From the NCBI GenBank assembly GCA_012514445.1, contig JAAZAI010000121.1, positions 1 to 8,542 on the forward strand: a DNA stretch of 8,542 bases, read 5' to 3'. The notes beneath the pieces were generated by a model. The model worked only from the letters and a program-made list of their open reading frames with translations, searched no databases and had not been told where the DNA came from. This document shows, piece by piece, positions 1 to 5,312 of the stretch; within the stretch, counting starts at the first letter, position 1; the number at the start of each line of letters is the position of its first letter. The translations under genes were made by a program, and so were the position numbers. The DNA is from Lentisphaerota bacterium (GTDB taxonomy: Bacteria; Verrucomicrobiota; Kiritimatiellia; RFP12; UBA3636).

Positions 1-45
1 GGGGGAGGGCGCGAATCAAGACAGGGGGAGGGCGCGAATCAAGAC
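1..45. repeat. Two tandem truncated REP-like units downstream of metG
   Basis: Two identical 22-nt copies (1-22 and 24-45) are separated by a single A. Each matches the last part of the REP unit flanking the transposase gene at 19 of 22 positions: it keeps the core GGAGGGCG and the tail GAATCAAGAC. The left stem arm (TACCCGC...) is missing, so the copies cannot fold the same hairpin. They lie 7 nt beyond the metG stop codon. Because the first copy begins at the window edge, more copies may lie outside. They are probably degenerate, non-autonomous members of the same REP family. Confidence 0.75.
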
Positions 46-52
46 GTGGGGG

Positions 53-2074
53 CTATGAAACGGGGTCGCCGGGATTGCCGCCGCCGACGGGGGCGATGAC
101 GCGGAGCTTGTCGTGGTCGAAGCCGGCGGAGAGCACCATGCCTTCGGAGAGGCCGAAGCGCATCTTGCGAGGCTTGAGGTTGGCGACGATCACGATGAGG
201 GATCCATCGAGAGCGGAGGGATCGGGATACGAGGCGCGGATGCCCGAGAAGATCGTGCGCTTGCCGAGGGGGCCGAGGTCGATCGCGAGGCGGATGAGCT
301 TGTCCGAGCCTTCGACGGGCTCGGCCTTCTCGACGCGGGCGACGCGCAGATCGATGTCCCCGAAGGCGGCGATGTCGATCTCGGTCTTGAGCGGCGGCGC
401 GGGCTTCTCGATGGCCTGCTTGTCGGCGGGCGGGGCGACGCGGGACTTCTCCACCATGGCGACGACCTGCTCGGGGAGGACGCGCACGGCGAGGTACTCG
501 TAGGGGGCGATGGCGCGGTTCTCGAGCGTCGTCTGGAGCGAATCCCAGGTGTAGGGCTCGTCGCCGAAGAGCTTGGCGACTTTCTCCGCGTAGCGGGGCA
601 GGACGGGCTGGAGGTAGATCGCGAGGATGCGGAAGAGGTTGAGGATGGAGGTGAGCGTCTTGCGCGTCGTCTCGGGATCGGTCTTGACGGTCTTCCAGGG
701 CTGGGCGGCGTCGAAGTACTCGTTGGCGGCGTCGGCGAGGTGGCAGACCTCGACGGGGACCTGCGAGAAGCGGCGCGCCTCGTAGTGGCCGGCGATGGTC
801 TCGGCGCGGGCGAGGAACTCCTGGAGGAGGGCGCGGCCCTTGGCGTCCATCTCGCCCAGGCGGCCGTCGAGGCTCTTGTGGAGCATCTGGGCGCCGCGGG
901 AGGCGAGGTTGGTGATCTTGCCGACGAGGTCGCTGTTGACGCGCAGGGCGAAGTCGTCGAGGTTGAGGTCGACGTCGTCGGTGGTGTTGTTGATCTTGCA
1001 GGCGTAGTAGTAGCGCAGGTAGGCGGGGTCGAGGTGCTCGAGGTAGGTGCGCGCGTTGATGAAGGTGCCGCGGGACTTGCTCATCTTCTCGCCGTTGACG
1101 GTGAGGAAGCCGTGGACGAAGACCTGGTCGGGGCCCTTGAAGTCGGATGCGTGGAGCATGGCGGGCCAGAAGAGGCAGTGGAAGCGGACGATGTCCTTGC
1201 CGATGAAGTGGTAGAGTTCGGCGTCGGGGTTGTTCCACCAGCGGTCGAACTTCTTGTCGTTCTTGAGGCACCAGTTGAGGAGCGAGGCCATGTAGCCGAC
1301 GGGCGCGTCGAGCCAGACGTAGAAGAACTTGCCGGGGTGGTCGGGGATTTCGAAGCCGAAGTAGGGGGCGTCGCGGGAGATGTCCCAGGGGAGGAGCTTG
1401 ACGTCGGGGGCGAACCATTCGAGCAGCTTGTTGGCGACGTCGGGGGCGACGTGCTTCTCGAGCCAGGCGGGGAGGTAGTTGCGGAAGAGCTCCAGATTGA
1501 AGAAGAAGTGCTCGCTGTTGCGCACTTCGGGCGTGGCCTTGCCGCAGACGGCGCAGCGCGCGTCCTTCATGTCGGCGGGGGCGTAGGTGGCGCCGCACTT
1601 CTCGCAGGAGTCTCCGTACTGGTCCGCGGCGCCGCAGCTTGGGCAGGTGCCGCGGACGAAGCGGTCGGGGAGGAACATCTTGTCGTGCGGGCAGTAGAGC
1701 TGCGGGACGTCCTTGTAGAAGATCGCGTTGTTCTTCTCGAGGCGCTTGAAGATGGTGGCGCAGAAGTCGCGGTTCTCGGGCGAATGGGTGGTGTGGTAGT
1801 TGTCGAAGGCGATCTCGAAATCCGCGAAATCCTTCGTATGGCGCGCGTAGCTCGCCTCGATGAGCTGCTCGGGCGTGATGCCGTCCTTGCGGGCCCGGAT
1901 CATGATCGGGGTGCCGTGGGTGTCGTCCGCGCAGACGTAGACGCATTCGTGGCCGCGCATCTTCTGGAAACGGACCCAGAAATCGGTCTGGAGGTACTCG
2001 ACCAGATGGCCGATGTGGATGTCCCCGTTGGCGTAGGGGAGCGCGGAGGTGACGACGATTCGGCGTTTTTGCAT
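53..2074 (-). CDS. metG: Methionyl-tRNA synthetase (673 aa)
   Basis: Charges tRNA(Met) with methionine in the cytoplasm; class Ia synthetase. The HIGH signature is HIGH at residues 20-23, following ALPYANG, and KMSKS is at 330-334. The zinc-binding insert has CPSC (144-147) and CEKC (157-160). It also has C128/H130 and CAVC (174-177), which suggest a second zinc knuckle. The anticodon-binding helical domain spans about 360-540. A C-terminal Trbp111-type tRNA-binding OB-fold covers about 565-673 (DLRVARVEKAE, IVIVANLKPRKMRFG). The length matches the long dimeric bacterial form (E. coli 677 aa). An in-frame TTG at 2098 would add eight residues, but family alignment favours the ATG at 2074 (MQKRRIVVTSALPYANG). 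No strong Shine-Dalgarno is visible. A good sigma70-like promoter lies upstream, so the gene is probably transcribed on its own. Confidence 0.97.
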   Translation of the reverse strand: MQKRRIVVTSALPYANGDIHIGHLVEYLQTDFWVRFQKMRGHECVYVCADDTHGTPIMIRARKDGITPEQLIEASYARHTKDFADFEIAFDNYHTTHSPENRDFCATIFKRLEKNNAIFYKDVPQLYCPHDKMFLPDRFVRGTCPSCGAADQYGDSCEKCGATYAPADMKDARCAVCGKATPEVRNSEHFFFNLELFRNYLPAWLEKHVAPDVANKLLEWFAPDVKLLPWDISRDAPYFGFEIPDHPGKFFYVWLDAPVGYMASLLNWCLKNDKKFDRWWNNPDAELYHFIGKDIVRFHCLFWPAMLHASDFKGPDQVFVHGFLTVNGEKMSKSRGTFINARTYLEHLDPAYLRYYYACKINNTTDDVDLNLDDFALRVNSDLVGKITNLASRGAQMLHKSLDGRLGEMDAKGRALLQEFLARAETIAGHYEARRFSQVPVEVCHLADAANEYFDAAQPWKTVKTDPETTRKTLTSILNLFRILAIYLQPVLPRYAEKVAKLFGDEPYTWDSLQTTLENRAIAPYEYLAVRVLPEQVVAMVEKSRVAPPADKQAIEKPAPPLKTEIDIAAFGDIDLRVARVEKAEPVEGSDKLIRLAIDLGPLGKRTIFSGIRASYPDPSALDGSLIVIVANLKPRKMRFGLSEGMVLSAGFDHDKLRVIAPVGGGNPGDPVS

Positions 2075-2119
2075 GGACGGAAATTTCCGGGGGCTCAAGA
2101 AGGCTTCAAAAGCGAGACG

Positions 2120-2148
2120 ATTCTAGCAGATGAAGCGGTTCAAGTCAA
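2120..2148 (-). promoter_or_regulatory. Predicted sigma70-type promoter of metG
   Basis: On the minus strand, TTGACT (2143-2148) and TAGAAT (2120-2125) are separated by 17 nt. Each hexamer matches the consensus at five of six positions. Transcription would begin near 2113, giving a leader of about 39 nt before the metG ATG. The site sits in the only sizeable intergenic gap of the window, downstream of tpx. Confidence 0.7.
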
Positions 2149-2179
2149 AAAGCGAGGCCGGTGCGCAACAGGCCGCACC
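2147..2179 (-). terminator. Possible weak intrinsic terminator after tpx
   Basis: Read on the minus strand, GGTGCG and CGCACC (2174-2179 and 2160-2165) can form a 6-bp stem around an 8-nt loop. A run of five T follows, but only after about nine intervening bases, so the terminator would be weak or atypical. The T run overlaps the -35 box of the metG promoter. A competing, larger inverted repeat (CCGCACCC/GGGTGCGG, 2173-2180 and 2215-2222) encloses the perfect palindrome AGCGCCGGCGCT (2183-2194), so the true fold is unclear. Confidence 0.3.
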
Positions 2180-2242
2180 CGAAGCGCCGGCGCTCTGCGG
2201 GGCCATCGCGAAAGGGGTGCGGGAATCAGGCTCCTGCCGCGG

Positions 2243-2728
2243 CTACTTGAGCGCGGCCAGCGCGGCGGCGTAGTCGGGGTGGGAGGTCACCTCCGGCACG
2301 TACTCGACGTACCGGACCGTGTTGTCCGCGTCGAGCAGGAAGACGGCGCGGGCGAGCAGGCCGACGTTGGGCAGGAGGACGCCGTATTTCGTGGCGAAGT
2401 CGCGGTCCTTGTAGTCGCTGACGGTGACGAGCTTGTCGACGCCCGCGGCGCCGCACCAGCGCTTCTGGGCGAAGGGGAGGTCCATGGAGATGGTGATCAC
2501 CGTCGTGTTCGCGAAGCCCGTGGCCTCGGCGTTGAAGCGGCGCACTTCGAGGTCGCACACGGAGGTGTCGAGCGACGGCACGGCGACGATCAGCTTGCGC
2601 CCCTTGACTTCGCCGAGTTTGAAGGCGGAGAGGTCGTTCTTGACGGCGGTGAAGTCCGGCGCCTTCATGCCGACCTTGATTTCGGTTCCCTGGAGTTCGA
2701 CGGGGTTGCCTGCGAAGTTGACTTTCAT
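2243..2728 (-). CDS. tpx: Thiol peroxidase (atypical 2-Cys peroxiredoxin), 161 aa
   Basis: Reduces hydrogen peroxide and alkyl hydroperoxides using thioredoxin; a soluble antioxidant enzyme of the Tpx peroxiredoxin subfamily. The peroxidatic cysteine is C58 in the motif PSLDTSVCDLEVRRFN, which keeps the Thr (T55) of the PxxxTxxC signature. The resolving cysteine is C92 (KRWCGA), spaced as in E. coli Tpx (C61/C95). The conserved Arg is R127 in LLARAVF. The N-terminus (VELQG, GMKAPDF) and the length (E. coli 168 aa) fit the family, and the protein looks complete and active. The ATG at 2728 follows a strong GAGGAG site. The gene has its own promoter between itself and epmA, and an 85-nt gap separates it from the epmA stop, so it is likely a separate transcription unit. 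Confidence 0.96.
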   Translation of the reverse strand: MKVNFAGNPVELQGTEIKVGMKAPDFTAVKNDLSAFKLGEVKGRKLIVAVPSLDTSVCDLEVRRFNAEATGFANTTVITISMDLPFAQKRWCGAAGVDKLVTVSDYKDRDFATKYGVLLPNVGLLARAVFLLDADNTVRYVEYVPEVTSHPDYAAALAALK

Positions 2729-2734
2729 GGTGTT

Positions 2735-2740
2735 CTCCTC
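2735..2740 (-). promoter_or_regulatory. Strong Shine-Dalgarno of tpx
   Basis: GAGGAG lies 6 nt before the tpx ATG. It fixes that start and shows that this genome uses canonical Shine-Dalgarno initiation for at least some genes, in contrast to ybgC and the transposase gene. Confidence 0.85.
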
Positions 2741-2773
2741 GGTGGGGGGTGTGATTCGCGTGTTACTGATGGA

Positions 2774-2802
2774 AGTCTACCTGAAACGCGCGGTCGAATC
2801 AA
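2774..2802 (-). promoter_or_regulatory. Predicted sigma70-type promoter of tpx
   Basis: On the minus strand, TTGATT (2797-2802) and TAGACT (2774-2779) are separated by 17 nt, just after the epmA stop codon (2814-2816). The leader would be close to 40 nt and contain the GAGGAG ribosome-binding site. The -35 hexamer is identical to the TTGATT found in the REP units. No operator (for example OxyR-like) was recognised. Confidence 0.55.
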
Positions 2803-2813
2803 TCGCGGAAAAT

Positions 2814-3731
2814 CTACCACAGGCTTCCGATGGGCGGGCAGAAGGCGCGAATGTCGTCGATGGCGGTCGCGTCGAGCAGCAGCATCGCGAGGCGGTCGAC
2901 GCCGAGGGCGGCGCCGCCCGAGGGCGGCATGCGGGAGAGGGCGGCGAGGAAGTCCTCGTCGAGGTCGAAGGCCGTTTCGCCGAGCGCGCGCTTCTCGGCG
3001 CGCGCGGCTTCGAAGCGCGCGCGCTGCTCGGCGGCGTCGACGAGCTCGCCGTAGGCGTTGCAGATCTCCAAGCCGCCCACGTACGCCTCCCAGCGCTCGG
3101 CGACGCGCGGGTCGTCGGCGCGCAGCCGCGCGAGCGAGGCGGCCTGCGCCGGATAGTCGATGAGCACGCACGGCCGGTCGCGGGGCAGCGCGGGTTCGAC
3201 CTTCAACGCCATGTCGAGGTCGAAGCGCTCCGCGTCGAAGTCGTCGATTGGATCCCAGCCGGCGAAGCGGCGAAACGCCTCTCGCACGGGGATCTTCTCC
3301 CAGGATCCGGCGAGGTCGATGGCGGTGCCGCGGTACGTGATCTCGTGGCTGCCGCAGACCGCGGCGGCGGCGTCGCGGAGGAGCTTCTTCAGGTCGCCCA
3401 GCACGGCGAGGTAGTCCGCGCGGCCGCGATACCACTCGAGCAGGGTGAATTCTGGGTTGTGGCGGTCGCCGCGTTCGCCGGCGCGGAAGCAGGGCCCGAT
3501 CTGGTAGATGCGGGGGAGGCCGAGGGCGACGAGCGGCTTCATCTGCAGTTCGGGAGAGGCGCGCAGGAAGGCGCGGCCGCTGGGCGGCGGCAGGATGTGA
3601 GGTTCGTTGGCCGGCGCGGGGATGCGCACGGGCGTCTCGACCTCGACGAAGCCGGCTTCGTCGAGCGTGGCGCGCAGCGAACGCAGGAGGAGCGCGCGGG
3701 CGGGCAGGGTGGTGAGCCAGATTGGGGACAT
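2814..3731 (-). CDS. epmA: Elongation factor P--(R)-beta-lysine ligase EpmA (GenX/PoxA/YjeA), 305 aa
   Basis: Class II lysyl-tRNA-synthetase paralogue that attaches lysine or beta-lysine to a conserved lysine of elongation factor P. It lacks the N-terminal anticodon-binding domain of LysRS, as expected for this family (E. coli 325 aa). Motif 1 region: FVEVETPVRIPAPANEPHI (28-46). Motif 2: QIGPCFRAGERGDRHNPEFTLLEWY (77-101), with the EpmA-typical HNPEFTLLEWY. The substrate-binding segment YVGGLEICNAYGELVDAAEQ covers 217-236. Motif 3: GGAALGVDRLAMLL (272-285). The start ATG lies 7 nt after the stop of the thioesterase gene, so the two are probably co-transcribed. No efp or epmB (lysine 2,3-aminomutase) is present in the window. 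The family call is firm; modification of EF-P by this copy is inferred. Confidence 0.93.
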   Translation of the reverse strand: MSPIWLTTLPARALLLRSLRATLDEAGFVEVETPVRIPAPANEPHILPPPSGRAFLRASPELQMKPLVALGLPRIYQIGPCFRAGERGDRHNPEFTLLEWYRGRADYLAVLGDLKKLLRDAAAAVCGSHEITYRGTAIDLAGSWEKIPVREAFRRFAGWDPIDDFDAERFDLDMALKVEPALPRDRPCVLIDYPAQAASLARLRADDPRVAERWEAYVGGLEICNAYGELVDAAEQRARFEAARAEKRALGETAFDLDEDFLAALSRMPPSGGAALGVDRLAMLLLDATAIDDIRAFCPPIGSLW

Positions 3732-3738
3732 CGCGCGG

Positions 3739-4176
3739 TTAGGCCTCGGGGCGGCGGGGTGTGGACTCCGCCACGAACGCGGCCAGATAGGGCGGCACCC
3801 GCAGGGGGCGGTTCGTCTTCGTCGAGACGCAGGCGTGGATCGTGTAGCCGCTCGCGAGCAGCTCGTCGCCGCGGGTCACTTGGCAGCGCACTTTCATCTT
3901 GACGCCGCCGGCGTACTCGAGCCAGCCGGTGAGGGTGAGTTCGTCGTCGTAGTGCGCGGGGCGCTTGTAGTCGACATGCGCCTCGATGACGGGCAGCATG
4001 GCGCCCTCCTCCTCCATCTGGCGGTAGGTGACGCCGGTGGCGCGCATGAGCTCGTTGCGGCAGCGCTCGAAGTAGGTGAGGTAGTTGCCGTAGTAGACGA
4101 CGCCCATCATGTCGGTGTCGGCGTAGGGCACACGGTAGGCGATGGAGACGGAGTTGGAGGAGGGGTGGGAGTGCAT
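3739..4176 (-). CDS. ybgC: YbgC-type acyl-CoA thioesterase (4HBT hotdog fold), 145 aa
   Basis: Predicted cytoplasmic hydrolase of acyl-CoA thioesters of the 4-hydroxybenzoyl-CoA thioesterase/YbgC family. The signature is YADTDMMGVVYYGNYLTYFERCRNELMR (18-45). D22 is the likely catalytic Asp, followed by the G-V-V-Y-Y and FExxR elements of the family. The middle (VDYKRPAHYDDEL) and end (IHACVSTKTNRPLRVPP) also fit a single hotdog domain. A GTG at 4197 would extend the frame by seven residues, but those codons lie inside the REP element. The ATG at 4176 is preferred: it sits 7 nt after a TATACT -10-like box, with no Shine-Dalgarno. It probably forms a two-gene unit with epmA. The true substrate is unknown; tol-pal genes, the usual neighbours of ybgC, are not seen here. 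Confidence 0.88.
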   Translation of the reverse strand: MHSHPSSNSVSIAYRVPYADTDMMGVVYYGNYLTYFERCRNELMRATGVTYRQMEEEGAMLPVIEAHVDYKRPAHYDDELTLTGWLEYAGGVKMKVRCQVTRGDELLASGYTIHACVSTKTNRPLRVPPYLAAFVAESTPRRPEA

Positions 4177-4183
4177 GAGAGAG

Positions 4184-4213
4184 AGTATACCCGCCACGGA
4201 GGGCGGGAATCAA
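4184..4213 (-). promoter_or_regulatory. Predicted REP-embedded promoter of ybgC-epmA
   Basis: On the minus strand, TTGATT (4208-4213) and TATACT (4184-4189) are separated by 18 nt. The spacer is exactly the REP palindrome. The -10 box ends 7 nt before the ybgC ATG, so transcription would start at or next to the start codon. The layout is the same as that found before the transposase gene. Confidence 0.5.
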
Positions 4214-4249
4214 GACTGGATACCCGCTCCGGAGAGCGGAATCAAGGCT
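4188..4249. repeat. Tandem pair of REP-like palindromes between the transposase gene and ybgC
   Basis: Unit A (4188-4217, 30 nt) begins TA, folds a CCCGCC/GGCGGG stem around ACGGAG, and ends AATCAAGACT. Unit B (4221-4249, 29 nt) lies 3 nt on in the same orientation. In unit B the stem has changed to CCGCT/AGCGG, a C-G pair replaced by T-A with pairing kept. The tail is AATCAAGGCT. Unit B overlaps the 3' end of the transposase gene, whose TGA stop (4242-4244) lies within the conserved tail. No T run follows on either strand, so these are not ordinary terminators. Confidence 0.88.
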
Positions 4250-5237
4250 GTGGGAGGGGAGTCTTGAGCGCAGGGCTCTGTCTCTGCGCACCTTGGGTAG
4301 TCCAGTAGACGGCGAGGCCGGCGCCGCTGTTGGCGATGTCGACGACATCGCCATTGAGCGCTTCGCACTGCGCATGCGTGAACGGGATGTCTTCATTGCC
4401 TTTCGCCAGAATCAGCACGCGGCTCTCGCGGAGGGCCTCGAGATAGCGGGTTTCGGGAAGGTATGCGTGCGGCATGGCATCCGGGAGAATGTGGAGGAGG
4501 CATGTGCCGGGCGTGGCGAGCAGCGCATCGCGCACGGCTTTCTCGCCGGGGCTGATGAAGCCGCTGACCACGGCGTAGCCCGCGGCCGCAGCATCGCGGC
4601 ACCGTGCGACGACGTGGGCGATGTCCGCGGGAGATTCGAGACGGCGGCTCACGCGCAGCCCGAGCAGCTTGCGCTCGGGCTCGAGCAGGCGCACGTTGCC
4701 GATGCCGCGCCAGAACGTTTCGGCGTCGAGGCGTGGTGACTCAAGCGGCTCGTGGATGCGGAGGCACTCGGGGTGGTTGTGGCGCAGTTCGTATTTGAGG
4801 GGATTGTAGCGAATGTACCGTTCGACGGCGTCGATGAAGGTGCGGGTCGAGCAGAGCCGGTCGTGGTAGCCCTGCTGCCAGAGGGTGCCGTTGCGTCCGT
4901 GCTGCCAGGCCAGCCGGGTGGTGTAGCTTTTGAAACGGCTGAAAAACGAGCCCAGCACTTCAAGGGGTTTTTCCAAGCCGGCCTGCAAATGCACGTTGCA
5001 ATGCAGGTGGTCCGGCATGACCACCCAGCCGAAGAGCGTGACCTCCGGGATTCGGGCGGGCATGGACTGCAGAGACTCTGCCACGACCGCGCCGAGCGGG
5101 GTGTATTCAACGGCGGCGTTCACAACCCGACCGAAGAGCGCGGCGCGCGGTTCCGTGACGATGGTGATGAAGAGCGAAGCGCCGCGTGTGTAGTCGTAGT
5201 CCCGATACCGGCGGAAATAGGGCACGGAGGGCTTCAT
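4242..5237 (-). CDS. REP-associated tyrosine transposase (RAYT, HUH/Y1) with DprA-like C-terminal domain, 331 aa
   Basis: Residues 1 to about 165 form a Y1 transposase domain of the TnpA-REP/RAYT type: RDYDYTRGASLFITIVTEP, then VVMPDHLHCNVHL with the HUH pair H77/H79. The helix AVERYIRYNPLKYELR follows, where Y141 is the likely nucleophile (Y144 is an alternative). Such enzymes nick and rejoin single-stranded REP hairpins. Most RAYTs stop near 150-250 aa; here about 150 further residues follow. Residues about 185-312 (LRVSRRLESPADIAHVVARC, GYAVVSGFISPGEKAVRDAL, LLHILPDAMPHAYLPETRYL, NSGAGLAVY) resemble the Rossmann-like fold of DprA/SMF. The gene is bracketed by REP pairs, and its stop lies inside one. 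No Shine-Dalgarno precedes the ATG, which is 8 nt after TATACT. Parts of the gene (for example 4920-5000) look less GC-rich than the neighbours, consistent with acquisition. The transposase call is strong; the C-terminal assignment is tentative. Confidence 0.9.
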   Translation of the reverse strand: MKPSVPYFRRYRDYDYTRGASLFITIVTEPRAALFGRVVNAAVEYTPLGAVVAESLQSMPARIPEVTLFGWVVMPDHLHCNVHLQAGLEKPLEVLGSFFSRFKSYTTRLAWQHGRNGTLWQQGYHDRLCSTRTFIDAVERYIRYNPLKYELRHNHPECLRIHEPLESPRLDAETFWRGIGNVRLLEPERKLLGLRVSRRLESPADIAHVVARCRDAAAAGYAVVSGFISPGEKAVRDALLATPGTCLLHILPDAMPHAYLPETRYLEALRESRVLILAKGNEDIPFTHAQCEALNGDVVDIANSGAGLAVYWTTQGAQRQSPALKTPLPQP

Positions 5238-5245
5238 GAGGTGGG

Positions 5246-5275
5246 AGTATACCCGCCGCGGAGGGCGGGAATCAA
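5246..5275 (-). promoter_or_regulatory. Predicted REP-embedded promoter of the RAYT gene
   Basis: On the minus strand, TTGATT (5270-5275) and TATACT (5246-5251) are 18 nt apart, with the REP palindrome filling the spacer. The -10 box ends 8 nt before the transposase ATG. The bases just before the ATG (CCCACCTC) are pyrimidine-rich and resemble the complement of a Shine-Dalgarno. This fits initiation on a leaderless or nearly leaderless transcript. The partner unit further upstream has only TATTCA at the -10 position and is a poorer promoter. Confidence 0.5.
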
Positions 5276-5312
5276 GACTGAATACCCGCCGCGGAGGGCG
5301 GGAATCAAGACT
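5250..5312. repeat. Tandem pair of REP-like palindromes upstream of the RAYT gene
   Basis: Two identical 30-nt units (5250-5279 and 5283-5312) are separated by GAA and face the same way. Each starts TA, has a CCCGCC/GGCGGG stem around a GCGGAG loop, and ends AATCAAGACT. They fill almost the whole 73-nt gap between the RAYT start and the DUF4380-like gene. The last two bases overlap the TAG stop of that gene (5311-5313). With the pair on the other side, they bracket the transposase gene. Confidence 0.92.

Noticed and set aside
39..1946. A 635-codon minus-strand frame inside metG
   Set aside because: It is an Arg/Pro/His-rich translation of metG in another frame, with no recognisable domain.
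113..3163. A 1016-codon open frame on the plus strand running antisense across metG, tpx and part of epmA
   Set aside because: It has a Gly/Val/Ala/Glu-rich, low-complexity composition and crosses three well-identified genes. Long antisense frames are expected at this GC content.
2424..3902. Long plus-strand frame opposite epmA and tpx
   Set aside because: Shadow of the minus-strand genes; it ends in Arg-rich low complexity and shows no family signature.
4177..4197. GTG at 4197 as the ybgC start
   Set aside because: Those codons lie in the REP and promoter-like sequence, and the added residues are not typical of the family. The ATG at 4176 fits better.
4188..4249. Bidirectional intrinsic terminator formed by the GC-rich palindromes
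   Set aside because: Neither strand has a T run after the stem. The flanking bases (AATCAAG and GTATAC) do not fit rho-independent termination.
5250..5312. CRISPR array
   Set aside because: The repeats are palindromic with only 3-nt gaps, there are no spacers of usual length, and no cas genes are present.
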